Assembly: GCF_000964685.1 (NCBI RefSeq)
Contig: NZ_LANS01000001.1
Location: forward strand, 806,001 to 870,000
Reading direction: 5' to 3'
Source: Anaplasma phagocytophilum str. Webster
Lineage (GTDB): Bacteria > Pseudomonadota > Alphaproteobacteria > Rickettsiales > Anaplasmataceae
DNA: 64,000 bases
This document shows positions 47,691-57,752 of the stretch, piece by piece. Below the pieces are notes generated by a model. The model was given only the letters and a program-made list of their open reading frames with translations, did no database searches and had not been told where the DNA came from. Both the position numbers and the translations under genes were made by a program. The stretch's first letter is position 1; the number at the start of each line of letters is the position of its first letter.

Positions 47691-48103
47691 CAATAATAAG
47701 AGTTATTGCATAGGCTTTTGGGATAACTAGCAATTTATAGGCAGTTGTCATACTTATCAGTGTTTTTTAATCAGGATCGTATTGCAGTGATATGTTCCAG
47801 GGTTTTATAGGTGCACCCTTATAATATTCCCAGGAACCTCAAGAAGGCTTGAACTTATGACGTGCTAAACACCATCCTCATTAGCCACAGATTAGCTTCC
47901 TTCGAAGTACAGATAACCTTTATAAAGTCCGCGGTGGAGATTTCTAGGTAGCAAGTAATTTCAGCTAGGTAAGATTATAAAACCACTGTACAGACCTGCT
48001 AAGTGTGGTAAATCGCTGATCGTAGTTTGTTTCGTGAGTGATAAAGCACTAATTTTGCCTCGTTACTTACCTAGGGTATTTAGGATCAAAGACGGAGTGG
48101 TTT
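47691..48103. repeat. p44 spacer and insert copy 3
   Basis: About 47866-48103 is a third copy of the p44-associated insert: it carries TTAGC(C/G).CAGATTAGCTTCC, GTACAGATAACCT and AATCGCTGATCGTAGT in the same order as copy 1. The GTGATAT flank is intact on the right (48104-48110) and degraded on the left (GTGCTA near 47862), where p44 sequence does not resume. Confidence 0.65.
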
Positions 48104-48180
48104 GTGATATGCCCATCAACAACCCCCACGAAGTTACCCCCAATACCAACGCAAGCATAAGGAACAACACCTAGGCTTTT
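48077..48180 (-). pseudogene. p44: p44/msp2 small fragment
   Basis: An isolated piece encoding [20 protein letters not shown] then GHIT, directly followed by insert copy 3. The 5' side ends abruptly in unrelated sequence. Confidence 0.85.
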
Positions 48181-48382
48181 TCCTAATTTCTTAGTCTTAT
48201 GCTAAAAGTAAGGTTTATTGCGCAGGCTTTTAGTCTACCTAGAGATCTATATGTAATACACATACTTATACTTCACCGAGCATTTGAAAGTAACTTCTGA
48301 GCTCTGCATGGTAAGGCTCTCTGATAACTATAAAACCCCAATATCCATGCCCAAGGTTAACCATGCTGTAAGTAGAAGAGAC

Positions 48383-48925
48383 CGTCAACAACTTCACCAC
48401 CTTCAATAGTTTTAGCTAGTAACCCTGCTACTATGGTTTTTTCGTCACGATTAAGATCTATTAGGTCTTTAGCTACGGCTTTGGCATTACTATCAGGCAC
48501 ACCAACCTTCGCACCGCTCGAAGTGCTATGCTGTCCCCTAGGCCAGTTCTTCTCACCTATTTTCGCACCCTTAACAAAATCGCTAAACTTCTTTGTCCTT
48601 ATATGCGATGTAGTCAACCCGCTACACTGTTCCGTATCGTTCCCGCTGCTACTTGACGCTCCGTAGCCGCTTTGCGTGCTATGCGCACCCGCCTCTCTAG
48701 CATGTTCCCCACTACAAACCTTCCCATCGATGGTAGGGTGTGATATTTCCACCGCCTTAGCAAACTGAACGATATCTTTACCGGAGGTCTTAGCAAGAGC
48801 AGCAGCAAGGTTATCAGTCTGCCCAGTAACAACATCATAAGCTAACTCCTTAGCTAGTAGATATACTGTATCTGCTTCATCCTCTCTAATAATACTATTC
48901 TTCTATCCCCTATACCCTTGGTCTA
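48383..48925 (-). pseudogene. p44: Silent p44/msp2 donor 9
   Basis: The 5' flank runs from the degraded KGIRD part through [11 protein letters not shown] and [11 protein letters not shown]. The core is [18 protein letters not shown] to [14 protein letters not shown]. The 3' flank stops at TIEGGEVV, followed by an unrelated DGLFYLQHG tail. It has no start codon or C-terminal domain. Confidence 0.92.
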
Positions 48926-49107
48926 AATAATAGGTTTATTATTTAGACTCTTAATATCCCCATCGATGTACCTAGAGATTCATAGGTCGTTGTAATACTT
49001 CCCAGTGTTTTCGAATCAGGATCATATTACGGTGGTACGTTCCAGAGTTTTATGGGTGTACCCTTATAACATCTCCAGAAATTGCAAGCCAGTCTGGCTC
49101 TGTCATA

Positions 49108-49290
49108 CGTTCAACGCCATCCGCATTAGTTACAGATTAGACTTCTCTTACATCTAACCTTTGCAAGGTTTCAGAGGATATCCTTATATAGTTAGGTAAT
49201 CTCATATTAGGTAACTGTATGAAACTATTATACGGACCTGCCAACACGGGAGAAGCAGCCCGTCACTGAGGCTGTGGACACTGTTAGTGA
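49108..49290. repeat. p44-associated insert, diverged copy 4
   Basis: It carries GCCATCCGCATTAGTTACAG, ATTAGACTTCTC and TTAGGTAA in the same order and orientation as copies 1 and 3, with many substitutions. No p44 coding sequence adjoins it, so it is either a remnant or an independent insertion. Confidence 0.5.
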
Positions 49291-49472
49291 TTAGCACTAA
49301 TAGTGGTTATGATACTTAAAAATTTTCTAGGAGAAAATTATCGAACAAATGTAAATAAATAAACCAGTAGTTGTATGTTCTCTTATCCTGAAGTACAATT
49401 TCTTGATAGTTCTTTGAGTTAGTGTTACCATCGCTCACTTTTTCGGTCCAGATGCGTGAAAGAACACATTGT

Positions 49473-50264
49473 ATGAAAATTACGATTCTTGGATGTGGGT
49501 CGTCAGTAGGTGTTCCATCGGTCGGGTGTGAGTGCGGGGTGTGTGCCTCGGAACATCCGCATAATAAGAGAACAAGAACGTCTGCGCTCATAGAGAAGGG
49601 GAGTACGCGCTTGTTAATTGATGCGTCTCCAGATTTGCGCATCCAAGCGCTGCGTCAAAACTTTTACACCATGGATGCGGTTTTATTTACTCATTGTCAT
49701 GCAGATCACACAACAGGAATTTCCGAGCTGCAGGCATTTACCCCAAAGGTTGGTTACCATATTCCAGTCTATAGCGATTTTGGAACTTTGGCATTGATCA
49801 CGGCCAGTAACGCTTATCTTTTCATACCCAGTACGCCAGGGGCTCCATGGAAAAAGTGCCATTACTTAACAGTGAATCCAGTTCGCCATAATGTTGAGTT
49901 CAATATCGGTGAGTTCAGTATCATGGCGATTAAGCAATCTCACGGTGAGGTAAACAGTAATGGGTTCATATTTGATAATTCTGTAGCATATTGTACAGAT
50001 GTAAAATCGTTTCCTGAAGCATCATGGGAGCGCTTGCGTAATAAGCATATGATTATCTTCGGGTGTCTCAGATATCAGGCAGTGGGTGCACATGCTCATG
50101 TGGACCTATGTATAGAATGGATTAGGGAATTGAAGCCGCATATAGCTGTCTTTACTCACATGAGCCATGACATAGATTATGAGCAACTTTTAGATTACTT
50201 GCATAGTAAATTGCCGGGGCAAAAAGTTGTTGTAGCACACGATGGCTTGGAGCTGGAGCTGTGA
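49473..50264 (+). CDS. PhnP/RNase Z-like metallo-beta-lactamase-fold hydrolase
   Basis: The 263-residue protein has the superfamily motif THCHADHTTGI, with the metal-binding His/Asp set, plus later His in IKQSHGEV, an Asp in VAYCTDVKSF and HMSHDIDYE near the end. The N-terminus ITILGCGSSVGVPSVGCECGVC, with several Cys, resembles PhnP, a cyclic phosphate phosphodiesterase, and related conserved bacterial hydrolases. The substrate in this organism is unknown because no phosphonate genes accompany it. The start at 49473 is chosen since MKITILGCGSS is the usual beginning. It is convergent with the glutamine synthetase-like gene. Confidence 0.85.
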   Translation: MKITILGCGSSVGVPSVGCECGVCASEHPHNKRTRTSALIEKGSTRLLIDASPDLRIQALRQNFYTMDAVLFTHCHADHTTGISELQAFTPKVGYHIPVYSDFGTLALITASNAYLFIPSTPGAPWKKCHYLTVNPVRHNVEFNIGEFSIMAIKQSHGEVNSNGFIFDNSVAYCTDVKSFPEASWERLRNKHMIIFGCLRYQAVGAHAHVDLCIEWIRELKPHIAVFTHMSHDIDYEQLLDYLHSKLPGQKVVVAHDGLELEL

Positions 50265-50275
50265 TGCATGCGTTG

Positions 50276-51088
50276 CTATTCTAGAGCTATGGGAGAAAAC
50301 AGCAGTTTTGCGCGATCTAGTGAGTAGGGAAGTTTCTCTAAGCCATATTGAGCATCAGAAGCCACTCCAAATGTCTTTTTCGGGGGTAGTATTTTTTTCT
50401 CCATCCCCCGTACTATATCATATAGTATGGCAGTAACGGCAGAGTCATAATCGCAATCCGCTCCAGGAACTCGGTGTTCAATTCTGCAGTTCTGTGGTGA
50501 TAGTGTAGTATCGGGTATGCGCAACGCAGTGCTTCTATTGTTACCACCCCAGCTTATAGTTGTAGGCGTGTGAATGTCATTATATGTATAACGCATGTAT
50601 GAGCTCTCATTCGGAGCAAATAAAATCATGTGCTCTTTCATGAAGGTGCATAGCCCACCGAGGCTATAGGTTAAAGTTTCACTCAAATTATTTCCAGATC
50701 TATCCATAAAGAACATGTTCTGTGAGTTGCGGTCGAGAAGATTAACATGTATGTGAAACGCGTTTCCAGCCTTGTCAAGAAACGGCTTTGCAGAGAAATC
50801 TAAGGTGCAATCGTAAGATTTTGCGATTTCAAACATCAGGTCTTTAGCTCTAGCAATGTCAGTAAGGAGCTGTTTGACATCAGTAGTATGGTATGTTCTT
50901 AACTCGAATTGGTGTTCACAAATTTCTTTTAACAGATCAAAACGTAACTGACATAGTTTGGGTGAAATATGCTGCAGAAATTTCGCTAATCCATTTTCAT
51001 GACCGTGTATGTAGAACTCAAGCTCAACACCAACAAGTGGGGTTGCAGCAAACTTGTCACGTAGATGTGTAACGACATTCTTGAGCAT
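50276..51088 (-). CDS. Short glutamine synthetase-like protein (catalytic domain)
   Basis: It has glutamine synthetase core motifs: GVELEFYI near the start, NAFHIHVNLLD, PNESSYMRY, the ISWGGNNRSTALRIP substrate loop and NCRIEHRVPGADCDYD. At 270 residues it is much shorter than the usual ~450 and lacks the N-terminal beta-grasp domain that forms half of each active site between subunits. So ordinary dodecamer catalysis is doubtful. It may be a reduced family member with a different amide ligase or regulatory role. Its ATG shares one base with the pstC stop (TAATG), so the two are coupled. Confidence 0.75.
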   Translation of the reverse strand: MLKNVVTHLRDKFAATPLVGVELEFYIHGHENGLAKFLQHISPKLCQLRFDLLKEICEHQFELRTYHTTDVKQLLTDIARAKDLMFEIAKSYDCTLDFSAKPFLDKAGNAFHIHVNLLDRNSQNMFFMDRSGNNLSETLTYSLGGLCTFMKEHMILFAPNESSYMRYTYNDIHTPTTISWGGNNRSTALRIPDTTLSPQNCRIEHRVPGADCDYDSAVTAILYDIVRGMEKKILPPKKTFGVASDAQYGLEKLPYSLDRAKLLFSPIALE

Positions 51089-52209
51089 TACGTACGGGAG
51101 GGTATGCGAGTTTTTCTAGTAATGAAAGCAGCTAGCAAATTGAGCATCCAAGTGATAATGAATAGCGTAAGCCCAAGCGCATAAGCTGAGGAAGTATGAA
51201 CACTTTGGAAGTTCTGGTCCCCAGTGAGGATAGTGGCAATCTGTACAGTAATGGTAGTAACAGAATGCAAAGGATTAAATGTAAAACTCGCAGTTACCCC
51301 AGCAGCCATCAACACTATCATAGTTTCCCCAATTACCCGTGAAATTGACAGAATGACAGAACTGCAAATATCCGGAAGTGCATAAGGTACGACTATGTGC
51401 CAAGTTGTTTCTGCTCGAGTCGCACCCAAGGCCATAGAGCCATATCTCAATATTTTTGGTACTGACCTTAAGGCATTTTCAATTAGTAGTGTTATGAAAG
51501 GAAGAATCATGATGCCAATGGCAATTCCAGCTACAAGAGCATTTTCAGACTGCGCATTGAATCCACAAAATTTAGCTAGGCTTCGTATGTTCGGTGATAG
51601 GAAAACCACTGCGAAATATCCGTATACTACGGTAGGTATGCCACACAATATTTCCAAAAGTGTGTTAAAAGTGTTACGCACCCTCTTATCGGAGTACTCG
51701 CTCACATATATAGCGGACAGCAGACCAAGAGGTAATGCCACGGTCACTGATACAATCACTATAAGAAGTGTACCGCTCAATAAGGGTAATATCCCAAAAG
51801 AGCCCACTAACTGGCCGTTTATTACTTTAGAGTCAGGATTCCACGTTGTTCCAAAGATAAAGTCGGAAAGTGGTACCTCTGCAAAGAATAATTTTGATTT
51901 AAAAGCCAAGCATCCAGCAATCACTATCACAGTCAAAAAAGACAGTGCAGTAGAAAAGAGCATGGCGCTCTGTAGCACTTTGAACCTCTTATCGAAGCGC
52001 AGTGTATACAATATCAGGATTGCAGAACATAACACAACAATGGCGGAAATTGCCTCGTTTCCAAAAGACTGCAGTAACAAACCTGACAATAATGCCAGAC
52101 CTGCAACGATGGAGACAAAAGGCACACGTACCTTCCAGAAAGAAGAATACCTCCACAGGCAATATCCCAAAGGAGGTAAGGCCAAAATAAGTGCCATAGC
52201 AAGCATCAT
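51088..52209 (-). CDS. pstC: Phosphate ABC transporter permease PstC
   Basis: A 373-residue inner membrane permease with about eight hydrophobic spans. Its second half carries the PstC/PstA family core: GTLLIVIVSVTVALPLGLLS, YVSEYSDKRVR, LEILCGIPTVVYGYFA and the EAA-type loop ALGATRAETTWHIVVPYALP that docks with the ATPase. SDFIFGTTWNPDS is the hallmark of PstC rather than PstA. The substrate-binding protein pstS is at 60.3 kb; pstA and pstB are not in the window, so the operon is scattered. Confidence 0.9.
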   Translation of the reverse strand: MMLAMALILALPPLGYCLWRYSSFWKVRVPFVSIVAGLALLSGLLLQSFGNEAISAIVVLCSAILILYTLRFDKRFKVLQSAMLFSTALSFLTVIVIAGCLAFKSKLFFAEVPLSDFIFGTTWNPDSKVINGQLVGSFGILPLLSGTLLIVIVSVTVALPLGLLSAIYVSEYSDKRVRNTFNTLLEILCGIPTVVYGYFAVVFLSPNIRSLAKFCGFNAQSENALVAGIAIGIMILPFITLLIENALRSVPKILRYGSMALGATRAETTWHIVVPYALPDICSSVILSISRVIGETMIVLMAAGVTASFTFNPLHSVTTITVQIATILTGDQNFQSVHTSSAYALGLTLFIITWMLNLLAAFITRKTRIPSRT

Positions 52210-52291
52210 TTCAGAGCTAATTCTTGTTAGTAAACTTGTAACTAGTATGCTAATAATGTAGAAATTTGTACACCACTTTCAGTTTTTTCAT

Positions 52292-54922
52292 ATGAGTAGT
52301 AGTTCTGTAAGCGGCATAAGGGAGGCCTTTTTAGATTTTTTTGAGAAGCAAGGCCATACAAGATATCCGTCAGCACCGCTAATTGCAGAAGGAGACGCAT
52401 CGTTGTTATTCACTAATGCTGGCATGGTGCCTTTTAAGCAGAGGTTTATAACTGGAGTTTCAGATGTAAAAACGGCTACAACAAGTCAAAAGTGTCTGAG
52501 AGCGGGTGGAAAGCACAACGATTTAGAAAACGTGGGGTATACAAATCGTCATCATACATTCTTTGAGATGTTGGGGAACTTTAGTTTCGGTGATTATTTT
52601 AAGGAAACTGCCATAGAATTAGCGTGGAGGTTTGTTACTAAAGAGTTGGGCCTCAGCAAAGAGAGACTCTGGATCACAGTGTATAGTGAAGATCAAGAGG
52701 CCTTTGACATATGGAAGAAGATTACTGGGTATACAGACCACAAAATCATTAGGATTTCAACCAGTGATAATTTTTGGAGTATGGGTGATACCGGTCCATG
52801 CGGACCATGCTCGGAAATCTTTTACGATTATGGTGACGGTGTACCAGGAGGGCTTCCAGGAACAGATGAAAGTGATGGTGCCCGGTACACGGAAATATGG
52901 AACCTGGTGTTTATGCAATATAACCGTGATGAATCGGGTGAGCTACATAAGTTGCCTCGGGGGTGTATAGATACAGGAATGGGTCTTGAGCGCATTGCCG
53001 CAGTCATGCAAGGTGTGTGTGACAATTATGAGACAGACATGTTCCAAGCTATTATAGACAGATCACGGAGCATTTTCGGTTCACACGATCACCCTATAGC
53101 TCACCGCGTAATAGCCGATCACGTGAGAGCGGCGTCATTTCTAATAGCTGAGGGATTAACTCCTGGAAATGAAGGGCGTAACTACGTTTTGCGACGCATT
53201 ATAAGAAGGGCTGTTCGGTATATATATCAAATTGTCGGCGATAAATTCTCGCTGCACGAAGTGGTTCCAGTGTTGACTAGAGAGGGAAGTGCGGGATACA
53301 TGGGTAATGCTTACCCTGAAATTGTTAAGGCAGAACAATCAATAGTATCCACTTTGAAGATAGAAGAAGATGGATTTGCTGATACTTTGCGTCGCGGCAC
53401 AGGTATTCTCGAACAAGAGATTCGAGGTCTAAAGTCGGGGGAAGTCTTGAGTGGAGAGATAGCATTTAAGCTATATGACACATATGGATTCCCGCTAGAC
53501 ATCACTCTCGACGTTGCAAAAGAAAGGGGTCTAAAGTTCGATGAAGACGGCTTCAATAGATGCATGGCAAAGCAGAAAGAGCAGTCACGCAAGCATTGGA
53601 AGGGCTCAGGTGAAGCACAAACCGCGAGCTCACATATTTTAAACAAGCACAAGGCCACTAGTTTTGTAGGGTATGAGAATCATAGAGTTAAATCTATGGT
53701 CAAAGAGATATTCTGTTCGGGAGAAGCCGTTACTTCAATGGGTGAAGGTGAAGAGGGGATAGCCGTTCTAGACATAACGCCCTTTTATGCGGAGTCTGGA
53801 GGGCAAGAGGGTGATACTGGCCTCCTCAAAGTAGTAACGACCAAATGCGGTAGCGTAGCAGAAGTTGTAGATACAACGAAGTCTAATAATGTTCACTTAC
53901 ACAAAATAAGAGTTATTAGAGGCACCTTAAAGGTAGGAGATGTTGTAGAAGCGGTAGTAGATAAGCAACGCCGTGAAAAGCTCAGGGCAAATCATTCTGC
54001 AACGCACATATTACAATCTGTGCTCCGTACACTAATAGGTGAGGGAATTCAACAGAAAGGGTCTTTAGTCGCAGCTGACAAGCTACGTTTTGATTTTAGT
54101 CATGCGTTGCCATTAACTAAAGAGCAATTACGCACGGTAGAAATGGAAGTTAATAGGCAAATCATGGCAAATCAGCCTGTAATCATCGATCATTGCAGCT
54201 TAGAAGATGCCGTACAGGAAGGAGCAATAGCCCTATTCGGTGAGAAGTATAATGATCAAAATGTGCGTGTTGTCAGCATGGGTAGTTCCAAAGAACTATG
54301 TGGTGGCACACACGTACGCTTCACAGGGGATATTGGGGCTTTTCGAATTATCTCAGAGACTGGTATTGCACAGGGAGTAAGGCGTATTGAGGCAATTACT
54401 GGGCATGAGGTTGTGAGCAGTATGAACAGGGATAGTGAATCGCTACAACAAGTTGCGGAATGTCTTAGCGTTCCGGTAGACCAGGTAATAGAGAAGCTTA
54501 AGAAGGTATTTGTAGAGCAACGAGAGATAAATAAGAAGATGGCTACAATATGCTATACACACATGAATTCATGTGCAAAATGTATAGAAGTTGGTTCAGA
54601 GATAAAGTTATACGTAGGTGAGTTCAGCAACATACCGGTAGAGGTAGTAGCGAGCTATGTTAAGGAGAAAATGCATACCAATGAGGTGCTAGCGATCTCA
54701 ACGACAGATGGGAAGAGAACAACGTTTATAGTAGGGGTAGGGGAGTCTGCAATCAAAAGGATAAAAGCAACAGACATAGTAAAAGCATTACAGCAAATCC
54801 AAGGCAAAGGGGGAGGAAATGCCAGTATAGCTAGAGCAAGTCTACCAAGCGAATATTCTGCAAAAGCAGCTGAGATCATAAGGCAAACTGTCATTGACGC
54901 AATTCAAAATAGCGGAGCATAG
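52292..54922 (+). CDS. alaS: Alanyl-tRNA synthetase
   Basis: The full-length 876-residue enzyme. Class II catalytic motifs occur in the first third ([48 protein letters not shown]). The editing domain has the zinc ligands HSATH and [10 protein letters not shown], and the C-terminal DHHA1 part ends [19 protein letters not shown]. It charges tRNA(Ala) and removes mischarged Ser and Gly. The last 233 bases lie in the 2.77-kb repeat and are identical to the fragment at 16376-16608; this is the intact copy. It is divergent from pstC with about 80 bases between. Confidence 0.98.
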   Translation: MSSSSVSGIREAFLDFFEKQGHTRYPSAPLIAEGDASLLFTNAGMVPFKQRFITGVSDVKTATTSQKCLRAGGKHNDLENVGYTNRHHTFFEMLGNFSFGDYFKETAIELAWRFVTKELGLSKERLWITVYSEDQEAFDIWKKITGYTDHKIIRISTSDNFWSMGDTGPCGPCSEIFYDYGDGVPGGLPGTDESDGARYTEIWNLVFMQYNRDESGELHKLPRGCIDTGMGLERIAAVMQGVCDNYETDMFQAIIDRSRSIFGSHDHPIAHRVIADHVRAASFLIAEGLTPGNEGRNYVLRRIIRRAVRYIYQIVGDKFSLHEVVPVLTREGSAGYMGNAYPEIVKAEQSIVSTLKIEEDGFADTLRRGTGILEQEIRGLKSGEVLSGEIAFKLYDTYGFPLDITLDVAKERGLKFDEDGFNRCMAKQKEQSRKHWKGSGEAQTASSHILNKHKATSFVGYENHRVKSMVKEIFCSGEAVTSMGEGEEGIAVLDITPFYAESGGQEGDTGLLKVVTTKCGSVAEVVDTTKSNNVHLHKIRVIRGTLKVGDVVEAVVDKQRREKLRANHSATHILQSVLRTLIGEGIQQKGSLVAADKLRFDFSHALPLTKEQLRTVEMEVNRQIMANQPVIIDHCSLEDAVQEGAIALFGEKYNDQNVRVVSMGSSKELCGGTHVRFTGDIGAFRIISETGIAQGVRRIEAITGHEVVSSMNRDSESLQQVAECLSVPVDQVIEKLKKVFVEQREINKKMATICYTHMNSCAKCIEVGSEIKLYVGEFSNIPVEVVASYVKEKMHTNEVLAISTTDGKRTTFIVGVGESAIKRIKATDIVKALQQIQGKGGGNASIARASLPSEYSAKAAEIIRQTVIDAIQNSGA

Positions 54923-55118
54923 GTATCCAGACCACTCGGATACCCTGACCCAGGCATTCTTTATCAAACGCTTCATCTAGTGAATCATCGATTGCATCCC
55001 CCAATTTACTGTAGTTACCAATATCATGAGCTAACATAAGCTGACAGTGGCCATCCGAAAGAACAAGAAAATACAATTTTTGATTCTCATCCGCGCCCTG
55101 AAGCATGATAATTCTCAA
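54891..55118 (-). CDS. Small hypothetical protein (repeat copy B)
   Basis: Identical to the 75-codon frame at 16577-16804. It overlaps the last 32 bases of intact alaS on the opposite strand. Because alaS is intact here, this is the likelier original context. No family recognised. Confidence 0.35.
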   Translation of the reverse strand: MRIIMLQGADENQKLYFLVLSDGHCQLMLAHDIGNYSKLGDAIDDSLDEAFDKECLGQGIRVVWIPMLRYFELRQ

Positions 55119-55402
55119 TGATTAACCGCTGTGATATGCTTTTTCGTTGCATAGGAAACAGCTTTTGCACACATAACACCCGCGGAAAGAGTGAGAGAAA
55201 GCTTTTAGCAAACACACAGAGTCATCAAGAAACTTAGTGCTTTCCCATCCATTTAGTACAGAATAGTCTACGTATAGTTCCTTCCTATGGGTGAGCCTTA
55301 GTTAAAAGAATAGGTGAAAGCTTGTGAAGAGAGTAGAATCTCGAATGTATGTCAGAGATTTTATAGGGTTTGTTTACTATGAAGTTATTACTGAAATTAG
55401 TG

Positions 55403-56212
55403 TTATGCATAACCCCGCAAATGCTCCGGTATAGGATTAGAATCTAGCGGGCTGATGGATACCTGCATCGCAGAAGCAGCCTTGCGTTCTGTTACACTAC
55501 CACACGTGGATTCCTGTTTTTCCGACATCTCAGAGGTAGAAGGTAAAGACGTGTCAAAGCAATCTGAGAATTCAATATGTAACTCAAATCTAGAGTCCCA
55601 CAGTAGACGTGTCTCACCGTGCAAATAAGTTTTAGGGACTATACTGGATACTTCCCTAGCAACAATAATGTTACTATCACACGTCTTGAGTATCATACAG
55701 CCATGCAAGGTAAAAGAAGCAAAACCAGCAGTAGAACGTACCTTAGAGAGTGCAGAAGAGAACTTAGAAAACCTGGGCTTCAAAGGTTTGTTGCCAATAG
55801 TCATGATGAGAAGCAGAAACAACCTGCTGGCGATCTCATCCTGCAAATTACGAAAAACATCGTGCTTGATTACTACGTATCCGAAGGGAGTAAATTCCAA
55901 ACAGCTGTCCAAAGCATTCTGTACATAGTGTAAGATACAGCTTAAGGACCGCTGCATATGCAGAGCTGTGCTGCTTAGCCTGCTTATCAGTATCTCCGGA
56001 TGCTTGCAGTTATTTATAAAGTTCCGGTAAAAAGTTCGTCTGTATTTTGGGTCACTATTGCTAGGGTCTTCAATCCATGGTTGCTGATGTTGAATAGCAT
56101 ATTCTTGTATTTCCCGACGTGTAAAATCTAGCAAAGGTCTAATAATTGTCACATCCCCAATCACAGAGCGCTCCCTTATACCAGCAAGCCCATCTATGCC
56201 ACTACCTCCCAT
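55403..56212 (-). pseudogene. tilS: 5'-truncated tRNA(Ile)-lysidine synthase (copy B)
   Basis: Identical to 17089-17898, lacking the PP-loop N-terminus. Since both copies are truncated at the same point well inside the repeat, truncation came before the duplication. Confidence 0.85.
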
Positions 56213-57383
56213 GAATACCCATATCTTCCAGTGAAAAGTATGTAAAGATCGCTACGCAGTGAGTCAGAAATTTATACAGTTAGTTAAACGCTATTCTAAG
56301 CCCAAGCCCTTTTCTCCAGACCTAAAGTGCACACATATAATTAATTATCCTCACAGACGCCACTTGATCATGTCCTATATCAATCGTACTAAAGATGTAT
56401 TGCAGTGCAAAAGACTCAAATGCAAAGCTCAATCTGGATGCACATTTCACTAAAATCTATGCTATGATGGATAGGTAACTAAAACTACCTTGCGCACCTT
56501 TACATAGGACTAGAGTTTAAAGAAAATAAAAGTTCAGAGTGACAATGAACAAGAAAAAGTAGATGGAAGAACTGCGAGAAAAAATGAACAAAGCAGAGAG
56601 CTAGAAAACCAGCTCAGCCACAAGGGTTACACTGAGTATAAAACATATATCAGAGCGTCTTTCAAGTTATGTATACCTATATAAGCACAACTCCGCACTA
56701 TATAAAACACACTATCATCAAGCATATAGCGTAGCGATATACAGATACAGCAAAGATCCCAAACTAACAAAAATCGGTTATTTTCTATGATGCATACTTC
56801 CTTACTGAAGCTCAGCAGCCTCAGTATGGTACTTCAGCCTCAGACAATAAGCTGTAAATCAATCGCTTTGCAAAGCGCTATAGCCTCACCGAAGTCTCTC
56901 GAGACTTCAAACATTCCTACAGCACAAGACACACTAACCTCTTATTACATCACTCCTCATACCAGATCAGCAGCATAACATATAATCACGCATCCCAATC
57001 ACGCGCTAATAAAAGAACCTGCCCGCCAATCACAGCCCAGCACTGCAGCACGAGACGTATTAACCCCTTTTCCTTTAGCACTTAGATTCAGCATGACAAC
57101 CCCAGCATTACTCCGTCCGGTTCCATAAACGCTCCTAATGTAGTAGACCATTCCACACCTTAAGACCTAGATCTCAACAGCAGTAAAGCTCACCTTTTGA
57201 GTATAACTTCGAAGTCAAACTACACACTACATCCGCCGTAAGGCATCTAACACGACGCCCCCCGATACCACTATCACCTCCCGCCATGACAACGGTAGAA
57301 TAACACCATTCATGAAAAAAACCGCCTATCACCGCACTGCAGAGAACGCCGTCAGCTATTCATAACTCTTGTAAAACTGAGAA
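56213..57383. other. Non-coding stretch within repeat copy B
   Basis: The same sequence as 17899-19069 apart from G at 57180 (C at 18866). No intact gene; the same decayed hydrophilic frame lies at about 56509-56684. Confidence 0.45.
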
Positions 57384-57455
57384 CTAGCTATTAGCAGGCT
57401 TTGGCCGAGTAGTATTAGCGCTTTCCTTATTTAAAACTTCCGAAACAGATGACCT
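57384..57455 (-). pseudogene. yajC: yajC 3' fragment at the repeat edge
   Basis: Encodes only the last ~24 residues of YajC (SSVSEVLNKESANTTRPKP). It is cut at the right boundary of repeat copy B. The sequence that follows (57456-57752) is unrelated, has no gene, and carries a second occurrence of ATAACTTCGAAGTCAAACTA (57715-57734), also present in the repeat at 57201. Confidence 0.85.
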
Positions 57456-57752
57456 AGGTGACGAAGTTATAGCTGCTGGAGAGGGATGAGAACCTGCAGA
57501 ATCTCGCGCAGATCAGGAGAGGGATGTTGGTGATGCTAAGATGAAAGACCTCTCCAGAAACGATTTCAACACAACACACCTGCAGCTTCCCACTAAGATT
57601 ATACCCTACACGCCCATAAAACAAAACTTTGTGCGGCATCACAAGATATTCACCCAGTAGACCTCACCCCTCACACAGAGCTACCACAATATTAGGAAAG
57701 CCTTACATCCTGAGAATAACTTCGAAGTCAAACTACAGACCAGTGCGCAAAT

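Larger units (their letters stand above)
54690..57455. repeat. 2,766-bp direct repeat, copy B
   Basis: The partner of 16376-19141. On its left it continues into intact alaS; on its right it cuts the yajC 3' fragment at 57455, exactly where copy A continues into intact yajC. The ancestral order was therefore probably alaS-repeat-yajC. No mobile element genes are inside. Confidence 0.97.

Noticed and set aside
51395-52261. 288-codon frame antisense to pstC
   Set aside because: Shadow of a membrane protein gene; no recognisable domain.
16376-57455. Composite transposon bounded by the 2.77-kb repeats
   Set aside because: Neither copy has a transposase, terminal inverted repeats or target duplication; contents are chromosomal gene fragments.
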